Source of the DNA: Bacillota bacterium
Lineage (GTDB): Bacteria > Bacillota > Clostridia > Peptostreptococcales > Acidaminobacteraceae
NCBI GenBank assembly: GCA_020161295.1
Contig: JAIUOA010000017.1
Coordinates: forward strand, 1 to 50,750
Reading direction: 5' to 3'
DNA length: 50,750 nucleotides
Below are positions 24,630 through 31,716 of the stretch, piece by piece. Under the pieces are notes generated by a model that was not told the origin of the DNA, ran no database searches, and saw only the letters and a list, made by a program, of their open reading frames with translations. Within the stretch, counting starts at the first letter, position 1. Each line of letters starts with the position of its first letter. The position numbers were made by a program, and so were the translations under genes.

Positions 24630-25616
24630 TCATGAACGATTTGAACTGTTTTGTTCAAGTTGAGTCTTTTCAATGTACAGATGTTTGTACATAGCGGGTG
24701 TGATGCCTAGCATTTTTTTGAATAGTCTGATAAAGTAGCTGGCATGATCAAAACCGAGTTCATCTGAAATCTGATTGATGTTTTTACTGGTGTTTTTAAG
24801 CATGATTTCGGATTTGTCGATTCTGAGTTTGTTCTGATACATGGTAAAACTCAAGCCAAAGGCTTTATGGAACGACTTCGAAAAATAGCTCTCGCTGATG
24901 TTACATAAAGTGGCCATATCTTTGAGATAAATCTTCTGATGGCAATTTTGATGGAGATATTCGATCGCGGGTTTGAGGAAGATGTACTGTGTGGGAATCT
25001 CTGTTCGGATCACCATTTTAGGGTTAACCATCGGCTGATATACAGGAGACTCAAGCGGCTCAGAACCGGGATGGTCTTCTGGTTTTTTAAGAAGTGTCGC
25101 TCTGTCTACGATGACTTTGCTAATCCCAAACAACAGGTTTCCGATGGCTTCTATTTTTTCAAAGCTCAGCACGGGCATCGCTTGATAATCTGCCATGAGT
25201 TCTGCGTTGGCTTTACATTTTTCGGCATCGTGGTTCGCATTTAAAATCCACTCGAGTTTGCTGCTGTCTGATATCCGAACCTGTCCGGCCATTATTGCCC
25301 CCAGATATTGATCCTCTGCGATGATGGGCACCGCCAAATCCACAATCCCCATATGACACATATAAATATACGGCTTTTGAAGTCTAGCGGCTTCAAGTCC
25401 GCCTCTCGAGTCGCACTTTTGACATAAATCTTTATAATTGGGGGCTTTCCTTACCTTTTCACAAAAAGCTCGACATGAACTGTGTGTGGTCACAGGGATG
25501 CCTTTATAATCCACGGTTAAAATCGCTAAATCTGTGGATACAGACAAGTTATCTTGTAGTGTTTGAAACTGGTTCATCTCTAGAATTTCTACCAGACTTA
25601 AATGCGCTCTGATCAT
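24630..25616 (-). CDS. PocR-domain AraC-family regulator
   Basis: A 328-residue protein. The N-terminal about 170 residues are a PocR ligand-sensing domain: DLAILTVDYKGIPVTTHSS, CxxC-like FCEKVRKAP ... LCQKCDSRG, YMCHMGIVDLAVPI and GAIMAGQVR. The last 100 residues are an AraC double helix-turn-helix (LKDMATLCNISESYFSKSF and INQISDELGFDHASYFIRLF). PocR controls propanediol/cobalamin genes, and related proteins sense C3 compounds. Lying directly upstream of gldA-dhaKL, it most likely activates that operon in response to glycerol, dihydroxyacetone or propanediol. GGGAGGAGTAC precedes the ATG. Confidence 0.88.
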   Translation of the reverse strand: MIRAHLSLVEILEMNQFQTLQDNLSVSTDLAILTVDYKGIPVTTHSSCRAFCEKVRKAPNYKDLCQKCDSRGGLEAARLQKPYIYMCHMGIVDLAVPIIAEDQYLGAIMAGQVRISDSSKLEWILNANHDAEKCKANAELMADYQAMPVLSFEKIEAIGNLLFGISKVIVDRATLLKKPEDHPGSEPLESPVYQPMVNPKMVIRTEIPTQYIFLKPAIEYLHQNCHQKIYLKDMATLCNISESYFSKSFHKAFGLSFTMYQNKLRIDKSEIMLKNTSKNINQISDELGFDHASYFIRLFKKMLGITPAMYKHLYIEKTQLEQNSSNRS

Positions 25617-25634
25617 GTACTCCTCCCATAGACA

Positions 25635-26031
25635 TTACGTTATAACTTGAAATTTGATTTCGAAAACTGCTCCATTTTCGTTATAAGCTCTAATCGACCC
25701 TTTTAGACTCAGAATCGCGGATTTTACGATCGCAAGGCCTAATCCGAAATTACCATTTTTGCCTTAAAATCGATCGAAGATGTGTGGTAAATCCTGAACG
25801 GGAATACCATCGCCATCGTCTTTGATTTTGATCATTACCATGTGATTTTCTTTACTGATGGCTATGTCCACATTTGAATGGGCATATTTGATGCCATTGG
25901 ATATGATGTTAATCATGGCTTGAGATAATAAAGCATCATTCGCCTTTATCATTATAACATCTGGCGGAAGCATCACGTTGATTTTTTTCTGTTCTCTCAA
26001 AGCGTAACCTTCGATTTTCTGTACTACCCAT
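25635..26031 (-). pseudogene. Histidine kinase C-terminal remnant
   Basis: The minus strand encodes a HATPase_c domain: N-box NIISNGIKYAHSNVDIAI, G1 box DDGDGIP, F-box LPHIFDRF. A TAA stop (25764-25766) then interrupts it, and the frame goes on into the G2 box (GKNGNFGLGLAIVKSAI) to a stop at 25635-25637. The sensor and phospho-acceptor part are missing; the coding trace ends where repeat A begins at 26032. It lies just upstream of the PocR gene. Two independent lesions make a functional product very unlikely. Confidence 0.8.
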
Positions 26032-26044
26032 GGGTGTCAGATAC
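26032..26044 (+). repeat. Repeat A, 5' end, interrupted by IS110 (copy 10)
   Basis: GGGTGTCAGATAC, preceded by ACCCAT, matches the first 13 bases of copies 3 and 8. The remainder resumes at 27831, on the far side of the insertion sequence. Confidence 0.65.
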
Positions 26045-26338
26045 TATAGCAAAGCAATGATTTTTTGCAAAAAAAATCTTCCCCTTCAAGATTGAAGTAT
26101 CTTTTTTTGAAAACGATAGGTAATAATTCATGCAACCTTATTATTCTAATCAGCCTGTGTGTTACTAGTTTGCCTTAGCAGGGACTTATGATACTATTCG
26201 ACTTTCATAAAAACAAGAAGGTTGAATCAATCTGACACACGATCTTATATAGATCAAGGTAACGAACGAATTCCTTCATGCTATTGTTCTCACGTTTATC
26301 AATGAACTACAATGGGTATTGTATAAGTGGGAGCAGTT
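26045..26338 (-). ncRNA. Candidate bridge/seek RNA region of the IS110-family element
   Basis: IS110 and IS1111 elements encode a structured guide RNA in their longer non-coding end; in IS1111-type elements it lies downstream of the transposase. This 294-bp segment is gene-free and holds short stems such as CTTCA/TGAAG at 26087-26100. The RNA itself is inferred from family knowledge. I could not fold it or find guide loops with confidence. Confidence 0.3.
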
Positions 26339-27718
26339 TCAAACCCGTGTATGATACTCTTCGGAGTTGATTTGGGTCAATGGTATTACTGTTCCTTTTC
26401 TGTTGCGCTGTTTTAATTTCTGTTTTGTTACTCGTTCAATTTTGCTAGAGGACAGTTCTGAATTTCTAGCACTTGGAGGGTTAAACTTGTCATTAAATAT
26501 CATCATATGATAAATAACTCGAAGAACTTTATGTGCAGTTGCAACGATAGCTAGGTTAATATCCTTTCCTTTATCAATAACTAAGTGATTATAAAATGCA
26601 GTAAAATAGCCAGTACTAGAAATTAAATGCTGAGTTAGTTGTACTGTGACACTTCTCAATTGTGGGTGTCCCATGTGTGTAAGAGATTCCTTACCGCTAT
26701 AAACGCCGCTAGATGAATGCCTTGGAACAAGACCCGCATATTTCGCGACTTGATCACCATTACTGAAACGGTAGGGATTATTTAGATAAGCAATAATGCG
26801 TCCAAGTGTTAATGGACCAAGACCAACTAATTTCAATATTTCCTTAGAAAATGTGAACTGAGATGCGATCTGTTCAATTTCCAATTTCGTTTGAATTTTT
26901 AACTCTTCTGTTAATTCATATTGCTTAATTACACCTTTTAAAGTATTAATTTTAGCTTTAATTACAGGCTTATCAGGGATTAGTATGTCTTTAGCTGCTA
27001 TACTAAACCTCATTGCCATTTGAGCAGATAAATGTTCCCCGGCTTCTTCGAAATACTTTAATACATCAACAAGATTCATGTCTTTCAAAAGCCGCGGATC
27101 AGGCAGTACTCTAAGAAATTGTTTGCCTGCTTGAGAATTGAAGTACGTTGAATTTGGGATTCTGAATCCTGGGTGAAGCTCATCAATGCATAGAAGTATA
27201 CGGTTCCTTAAACCAACCAATTGACTCGAGAGTTTATCATAATACCGTACATATTCTTTGATTTCATCGTAAACTTGATCTTGAATGGGAAGTGGATAAC
27301 TAAGTCCCTGTAACATTAGCTCTAGAATTGCATTAACATCAATTGGATCTGATTTATTATGTTCCATTTCCATTTTTCGTTGGGCTGAAGTCGCCAATGG
27401 ATTAACAAGCCGAAAGTCTGCATTAGGATAATCGATTGATAACTGATTCATTAAATTCAAATAGTAAGTACCAGAGGGTTCGCATCCAAAAATCATGTAA
27501 TCTGGCATGTTTATCTTTAAAATATCATCGAATGCCAACTTGAATTCTTTATAACCAGATTCAGTTGAGTTAAATTTAAATGCAGACATTAGCGGTTCTT
27601 TGTATCCGTTGCAAATCTGACAGACGTGATAATACTTACCAATATCAAAGCCTATAAAGATTGTTTTTTCATGCCCTACAGATTTGAAAATACCAATAAG
27701 TTCTTCATGATTGTTCAT
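26339..27718 (-). CDS. IS110-family DEDD transposase
   Basis: A 459-residue protein from ATG 27716-27718 (GAGGAG 8 bp upstream). The N-terminal RuvC-like domain shows GFDIGKYYHVC (first Asp), FGCEPSGTYYLNL (Glu) and HNKSDPIDVNAI (final Asp pair). The C-terminal transposase_20 domain carries LKLVGLGPLTLGRIIAYL and QVAKYAGLVPRHSSSG, with the usual catalytic serine in that last segment. The length is normal for the family and no lesion is seen, so the element may still be active. Confidence 0.92.
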   Translation of the reverse strand: MNNHEELIGIFKSVGHEKTIFIGFDIGKYYHVCQICNGYKEPLMSAFKFNSTESGYKEFKLAFDDILKINMPDYMIFGCEPSGTYYLNLMNQLSIDYPNADFRLVNPLATSAQRKMEMEHNKSDPIDVNAILELMLQGLSYPLPIQDQVYDEIKEYVRYYDKLSSQLVGLRNRILLCIDELHPGFRIPNSTYFNSQAGKQFLRVLPDPRLLKDMNLVDVLKYFEEAGEHLSAQMAMRFSIAAKDILIPDKPVIKAKINTLKGVIKQYELTEELKIQTKLEIEQIASQFTFSKEILKLVGLGPLTLGRIIAYLNNPYRFSNGDQVAKYAGLVPRHSSSGVYSGKESLTHMGHPQLRSVTVQLTQHLISSTGYFTAFYNHLVIDKGKDINLAIVATAHKVLRVIYHMMIFNDKFNPPSARNSELSSSKIERVTKQKLKQRNRKGTVIPLTQINSEEYHTRV

Positions 27719-27830
27719 ATAAAACACTCCTCTCAGTGATGTATTATATGTACACTTGGAAAAATTAGTTAATCAAATTCTATCACAGGTAACGAACCGG
27801 AAGAAACTAAATTTGGGATTGTTAACACAA

Positions 27831-27890
27831 GTAAAATGAATGCATGCAGGAGCTAATTTGAGGTTTCTTCTTATTTGATACCTGGTACCC
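27831..27890 (+). repeat. Repeat A, 3' part, interrupted by IS110 (copy 11)
   Basis: From GTAAAATGAATG to GATACCTGGTACCC. It is exactly 60 bases long, the same distance as from this motif to the end in copy 3. About 38 bases of the 111 are unaccounted for between this part and the 5' end at 26032. Confidence 0.75.
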
Positions 27891-27932
27891 ACAGAGAAGA
27901 AAGTGTGATAGGTTTGGAACAGCGGAGGTGAG
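27891..27932 (+). repeat. Repeat B, decayed copy
   Basis: ACAGAGAAGAAAGTGTGATA, then GGTTTGGAACAGC in place of the core, then GGAGGTGAG as before the gene at 11842. The middle of the repeat is deleted. Confidence 0.5.
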
Positions 27933-28004
27933 ATGACCATATGTAATAGGTTATTGGCGATACGGCGTAAGAACTTTAAAGAATTCAAAGTAAAACCTAC
28001 CTAA
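27933..28004 (+). pseudogene. Short 23-codon open frame, probably a gene stub
   Basis: ATG behind a good GGAGGTGAG ribosome site, reading MTICNRLLAIRRKNFKEFK and four more residues, then a stop 4 bp before repeat A copy 12. Probably the 5' stub of a lost gene, like the stubs at 16430 and 29741. A short peptide cannot be excluded. Confidence 0.3.
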
Positions 28005-28007
28005 TAT

Positions 28008-28118
28008 TGGTGTCAGGCACCAATGTGGAGTGAACTATAATTGATTATATGGACTCTTGTGATTTGAATGGTTGTGGGTGTGTGATATAAGTTTCTACTG
28101 ATTTGGTAACTGGTATCC
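28008..28118 (+). repeat. Repeat A, copy 12 (111 bp)
   Basis: TGGTGTCAGGCACCAATGTG to GGTAACTGGTATCC. A diverged interior but the same length. Confidence 0.7.
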
Positions 28119-28180
28119 AGTGAGAAGGAATTAATGAAATTATTAGGCGGACGTAGTGTAGGCGAGGGGTTTGGCACAAC
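28119..28180 (+). repeat. Repeat B, copy 10
   Basis: AGTGAGAAGGAATTAATGAA to core GGCGAGGGGTTTGGCACAAC (28161-28180), followed by the second NYN gene. Confidence 0.75.
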
Positions 28181-28200
28181 TGATGATGGTTGGAGGGGCT

Positions 28201-28809
28201 ATGGCGAATAAACTGGTTCTAGTCGATTATGAGAATATCCAAAACATAGAGGGTATCGATACGATTCAAGATGCGGAGTTTAGAGTGCTGGTCGGAAAGA
28301 ATCAGACGAAGATTCCGATAGATTTAGTGCTTCAGACACAACAGCTCGGGAAGTCCTTAGAATGGCTTAAAGTTTCTGGGCAGGGGAAAAATGCATTGGA
28401 TTTTCATATCGCTTTCTACTTAGGGAAGTATGTGGAAGCTAATAAATATGGTCATTACGTAATCGTTTCCAAGGATACTGGATATGATGCATTGATCGAA
28501 CACATTAATGAGTCAAAAGGATCGAAAATCGTCAAGCGAGTGACGAATATCACTCAGGTGAGCAACAAACAGGTTGATAAAACAATTACGCCTGAAATGA
28601 GGAAATTGATCGAACAACTAAAGAAAATTCAGGGTAATAAGCGTCCAAAGAAAAGAAGTACGCTAATAGGATTTGCCACTTCTGTGTTTGCGAATCAGAA
28701 GTCAAAGGAAGAAGTGAGCCTCATCGTGGAAGACTTATATAGCCGAAAGTATATCAGTGAAGCGAATGGTATTATTAAGTACGAGATTGATACTATTTCT
28801 CTGAAGTAG
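28201..28809 (+). CDS. NYN/PIN-like domain protein, putative ribonuclease (copy 2)
   Basis: A 202-residue near-copy of the protein at 14629-15237; the differences I see are I3 to N, one V to A (SVFANQ), and DNV to DTI near the end. All NYN/PIN features (VDYENIQ, NALDFH, SKDTGYD) are kept. GGAGGGGCT precedes the ATG. Here the downstream neighbour, across repeat B, is the zinc-ribbon/DUF2500 pair, whereas copy 1 is followed by the BFD-like gene. So the same gene occurs in two different orders. Confidence 0.75.
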   Translation: MANKLVLVDYENIQNIEGIDTIQDAEFRVLVGKNQTKIPIDLVLQTQQLGKSLEWLKVSGQGKNALDFHIAFYLGKYVEANKYGHYVIVSKDTGYDALIEHINESKGSKIVKRVTNITQVSNKQVDKTITPEMRKLIEQLKKIQGNKRPKKRSTLIGFATSVFANQKSKEEVSLIVEDLYSRKYISEANGIIKYEIDTISLK

Positions 28810-28822
28810 ATTTTGACTTCTT

Positions 28823-28884
28823 GTGAGAGGAATCTTATGGGATGAACGGGTTTTGGTGGTGTGCGGCGAGGGGATTGGCACAAC
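28823..28884 (+). repeat. Repeat B, copy 11
   Basis: TGAGAGGAATCTTATGGGAT to the exact core at 28865-28884, directly after the NYN gene without a repeat A. Confidence 0.8.
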
Positions 28885-28893
28885 GGAGGCGAG

Positions 28894-29184
28894 ATGAGGA
28901 AGACGGAAGAGGAAATCAAGCGGTCATATGTGAAAAGGCGGCGGTGGATCAATGTGGTGTGGCTGCTGAACTTTACGTTATTACCGCTACTGGGGGTGCT
29001 TTACCTCTTATTCAGGGAGAGTGAAGTGCTGAGCAAGGTGATCATGGTGAGCTTAGGGGCGTATAGTGCTTTCGCGATTTTCGTGATGTGGATTATTTGG
29101 CGGTGTCCGAGCTGCCATATGGTGTTTTCGCGATATGTGTTTGATCCGAAGGAATGTCCATACTGTGGTGTGAGGCTGAGGTAG
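28894..29184 (+). CDS. Small membrane protein with C-terminal zinc ribbon (copy 2)
   Basis: A 96-residue copy of the protein at 11842-12132: two membrane helices and a CPSC ... CPYC zinc ribbon. It differs at about seven residues (for example Q29 to L). The ATG at 28894 has GGAGGCGAG directly before it; a longer in-frame reading from 28861 would start inside repeat B. It is followed 14 bp later by the DUF2500-like gene. Confidence 0.7.
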   Translation: MRKTEEEIKRSYVKRRRWINVVWLLNFTLLPLLGVLYLLFRESEVLSKVIMVSLGAYSAFAIFVMWIIWRCPSCHMVFSRYVFDPKECPYCGVRLR

Positions 29185-29198
29185 TTGGGAGGAACGAC

Positions 29199-29702
29199 AT
29201 GATTAATTTTAAAAGATTTTGGCTGGACTGGGTGATGGCGTTTGTTCCGACGGCATTGATATTACTGATGGTTTTCCTATTTATCATCTATCCGAATGAA
29301 CGGGCTCAGTTGAGTCAATATAATGAGGTAAATGAGATTTACCGTGACCTAAATGCGTCTACGTTTCGATTCGGGATTATCATGGCATTTTTAGTCAGTG
29401 CGTTTGTGGCGCAGATATATGCTGTCACAATCGATGCTTATAAATTGAGGTTTTCACTGCCGATTAGTGTGCCTGCTAAGGTAAAATCGAAAGCGATTAG
29501 AAATTATATGGTTCCACGATCTCCAAATATAGGCACTGCTTTCGAGCTAACTTTTGAACTCGAGAATAAGGAAATCAAGCGGTTTAATGTGACGGCTGAT
29601 CAGTTTTCACTCGCTTTTGAAAATAATCGGGGTATTCTTACATATAAGGAGCATTCGAAGTCGCGCTTCATTGATTTTGATGTTCAGGAGATAAATGGGT
29701 AA
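29199..29702 (+). CDS. DUF2500-like membrane protein (copy 2)
   Basis: A 167-residue copy of 12146-12646 with an ATG start behind GGGAGG. Two N-terminal membrane helices, then the conserved KAIRNYMVPRS ... FELTFELENKEIKRFNV and RGILTYKEHSKSRFIDFD region. Substitutions cluster in the helices and the middle. Both copies being intact suggests selection keeps them. Confidence 0.7.
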   Translation: MINFKRFWLDWVMAFVPTALILLMVFLFIIYPNERAQLSQYNEVNEIYRDLNASTFRFGIIMAFLVSAFVAQIYAVTIDAYKLRFSLPISVPAKVKSKAIRNYMVPRSPNIGTAFELTFELENKEIKRFNVTADQFSLAFENNRGILTYKEHSKSRFIDFDVQEING

Positions 29703-29740
29703 TGTGGTCGAGATGGTTATTAAGGGAGCATAGTGTAGGG

Positions 29741-29800
29741 ATGTGTAAAACGGATGAGAAAGTAGAAAAAATAGTGGGGATGATATCCAGCGTCATTAAG
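29741..29800 (+). pseudogene. Start stub of the DUF2284 gene
   Basis: The first 20 codons (MCKTDEKVEKIVGMISSVIK) match the DUF2284 gene from its ATG at 15773, then the match stops. It lies between the DUF2500-like gene and the ATPase promoter. About 60 coding bases remain, nearly the same length as the GNAT stub at 16430. Confidence 0.75.
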
Positions 29801-29860
29801 TCTAAAAAAAGACATTATACACTAAAATATCGAATAAAATAAATACATAATGAAGATTTA

Positions 29861-29889
29861 TTGATTTAAGACTTTTGCTGCTATATAAT
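29861..29889 (+). promoter_or_regulatory. Promoter of the AAA/DUF4143 ATPase gene
   Basis: TTGATT (29861-29866), a 17-bp spacer and TATAAT (29884-29889), 19 bp before the start codon. The same arrangement is duplicated at 31450-31478 before the broken copy. Confidence 0.75.
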
Positions 29890-29908
29890 TACCTCAAGAG
29901 GTGAGAGT

Positions 29909-31204
29909 ATGGAACGAAATAAAATGATGGATTTAATAGAATGGAAGCATAAAAAAAATCGTTTGCCGTTGCTACTTGTAGGTGCGCGTCAGGTGGGGAA
30001 GACCTACCTACTGAATGAATTTGCTAGTAAGCATTACAGAAACTCAATTTATATTAATTTTGAGCTTGAGCCTCAAATGAAGTCATTATTTGATAAGGAT
30101 TTAAAGCCAGATCGAATTCTCTCAGATATTGAGCTTATTTATATGAAAAAGATCGTACCAGAAGAGACACTTATCATTTTCGATGAGATTCAATTGGAGA
30201 TGAGAGCTGTAACGGCGCTGAAGTACTTTGCAGAATCATTAGAAGATTATCATGTCGTCGGTGCTGGAAGCTTACTCGGTGTCGCAATCCAAAGAGAAAA
30301 TTATTCGTTTCCAGTAGGAAAGGTCGAAATCCATAATCTTTACCCGTTTACGTTTGATGAATTCCTAAAAGGGGTTGGTGCAGACGCTTATTTGCCGAGG
30401 ATAAAAGCATCTTATGATCATAATGAAGCGCTACCAGATGCGATACATGACCAGCTTATCGAAAAATATACGCAGTATCTGTACGTGGGAGGGATGCCCG
30501 CAGCGATCAAGGAGTTCAATAGAGTCAACCAATCGATTATTGATTTCGACAGAATGGTGCAAACCAATTTAATCAATGCCTATATCGCAGATATGAGTAA
30601 ATATACAACGTCGGGTGAGGTTTTGAAGGTTCAGGCCATTTATCGTTCAATACCAGATCAGCTTGCCGGTGATCAAAGAAAGTTCAAATACAGCGTAGTT
30701 GAAAAAGGTGCAAAGGCTTTAACCTATGGCAGTTCAATAGAATGGTTGCTTTTAAGTGCGATTGCAATAGAATGCGATATGGTAAATAGAGGAGAGATAC
30801 CATTATCCGTTTATCGTGATCCGAAGTCGTTCAAGCTGTACTTTAGTGATGTAGGGCTACTAATGGCGATGACGAGAGTGCCTTATATGACGGTCGCTAA
30901 GGACGATGAACACAACCTCTTCAAAGGGGCAATTACAGAAAGCTATGTCGCACAGCAGCTTAAATCAAAGGGCTACGACCTATTTTACTGGAAAGATAAT
31001 GCAAATGAAGTGGACTTTTTACTACAAAAAGAGTCAGATATTATACCAATAGAAGTGAAAGCCTCCACCAACACACGATCAAGAAGTCTTAAAGAGTATA
31101 TTAGACAATATCATCCTCAGGTCAGTATCAGAATTTCTAAGAAAAACTTTGGTTTAAGCGAAGGCATTAAATCAGTACCTCTTTATGCGGTTTATTTAAT
31201 ATAA
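29909..31204 (+). CDS. AAA_14 ATPase with DUF4143 domain
   Basis: A 431-residue protein: Walker A VGARQVGKTYLLNEF near 25-38, Walker B TLIIFDEIQ near 90, and a C-terminal DUF4143 domain with a PD-(D/E)xK-like core (NEVDFLLQKESDIIPIEVKA). The arrangement is common in Bacillota and archaea, in many copies per genome. The role is unclear, with links to toxin-antitoxin or mobile functions suggested. AAGAGGTGAGAGT precedes the ATG. All motifs are intact. A deletion derivative lies 300 bp downstream. Confidence 0.88.
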   Translation: MERNKMMDLIEWKHKKNRLPLLLVGARQVGKTYLLNEFASKHYRNSIYINFELEPQMKSLFDKDLKPDRILSDIELIYMKKIVPEETLIIFDEIQLEMRAVTALKYFAESLEDYHVVGAGSLLGVAIQRENYSFPVGKVEIHNLYPFTFDEFLKGVGADAYLPRIKASYDHNEALPDAIHDQLIEKYTQYLYVGGMPAAIKEFNRVNQSIIDFDRMVQTNLINAYIADMSKYTTSGEVLKVQAIYRSIPDQLAGDQRKFKYSVVEKGAKALTYGSSIEWLLLSAIAIECDMVNRGEIPLSVYRDPKSFKLYFSDVGLLMAMTRVPYMTVAKDDEHNLFKGAITESYVAQQLKSKGYDLFYWKDNANEVDFLLQKESDIIPIEVKASTNTRSRSLKEYIRQYHPQVSIRISKKNFGLSEGIKSVPLYAVYLI

Positions 31205-31226
31205 TTCAAAGTAATCAAATTATCAT

Positions 31227-31337
31227 GGGTGTCAGGCACCATTATGGTATAAACTAGCTATTATGATTTGAACCCTCGTGATTTGAACGTCTCTGGGTGT
31301 TAGTTGGTGGTTTCTGCTGATTTGGTACTTGGTACCC
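31227..31337 (+). repeat. Repeat A, copy 13 (111 bp)
   Basis: GGGTGTCAGGCACCATTATG to GGTACTTGGTACCC, 22 bp after the ATPase stop. Here the left neighbour is intact. Confidence 0.85.
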
Positions 31338-31400
31338 TCTGAGAGGAAACTGATGGTATGAACGGGCTTTGGTGGTGTGCGGCGAGGGGATTGGCACAGC
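31338..31400 (+). repeat. Repeat B, copy 12
   Basis: TCTGAGAGGAAACTGATGGT to the core (GGCACAGC variant, 31381-31400). The bases that follow match those after the copy at 16363. Confidence 0.8.
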
Positions 31401-31449
31401 GAAATAGAACGATGTACCATGGATAAATCAAATCCATAATGACGTTTTA

Positions 31450-31478
31450 TTGATTTAAGACTTGTGCTGCCATATAAT
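31450..31478 (+). promoter_or_regulatory. Duplicated promoter in front of the ATPase remnant
   Basis: TTGATT (31450-31455), 17 bp, TATAAT (31473-31478). Nearly the same sequence as 29861-29889. It could now drive the lipoprotein gene at 31717. Confidence 0.6.
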
Positions 31479-31497
31479 TATCACAAGAGTTGAGTGT

Positions 31498-31660
31498 ATG
31501 GAACGTAATAAAAATCGGATTTGATTGAATGGAAGCATAAAAAAATTCGTTTGCCTTTATTATTTGTAGGTGCGCGTCAGGTAGGGAAGACCTACCAGCT
31601 TAATAGAATGTGATATGGTAAATAGAGGAGAGAGAGCATTATCCGTTTATCGTGATCCGG
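31498..31660 (+). pseudogene. Deleted copy of the AAA/DUF4143 ATPase gene
   Basis: The first about 110 bases match the start of the gene at 29909 through Walker A (GARQVGKTY), with a one-base loss near the start that breaks the frame. A 55-base piece from its middle (around 30767-30830, NRGE..LSVYRDP) follows directly. The rest is gone. A simple internal deletion of a duplicate explains it. Confidence 0.8.
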
Positions 31661-31716
31661 AGTTTTAAAAAGTCTATTAAATTCAAGATTGTTTTCTGGG
31701 GAAGTGAGGTTTTGGT

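Larger units (their letters stand above)
26045..27830 (-). mobile_element. IS110-family insertion sequence
   Basis: About 1.79 kb, with one DEDD transposase on the minus strand and long non-coding ends: about 294 bp downstream and about 112 bp upstream of the transposase gene. Its borders are set by where the two halves of an interrupted repeat A resume, so they are approximate. The longer non-coding end lies 3' of the gene, as in the IS1111 group. Confidence 0.75.

Noticed and set aside
11650..31400. Repeat A/B array as a classical integron attC array
   Set aside because: The conserved junction lacks the RYYYAAC/GTTRRRY core pair, repeat B shows no long imperfect palindrome, and no integron integrase is present. 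Only the general cassette-like layout is kept as a finding.
11813..31400. The TTGGCAC in repeat B as a sigma-54 promoter
   Set aside because: The required TTGC element at the correct spacing is missing in all copies, and no sigma-54 activator gene is nearby.
11650..31400. Spaced repeats as a CRISPR array
   Set aside because: The units are 60-111 bp, kilobases apart and separated by genes, and no cas genes are present.
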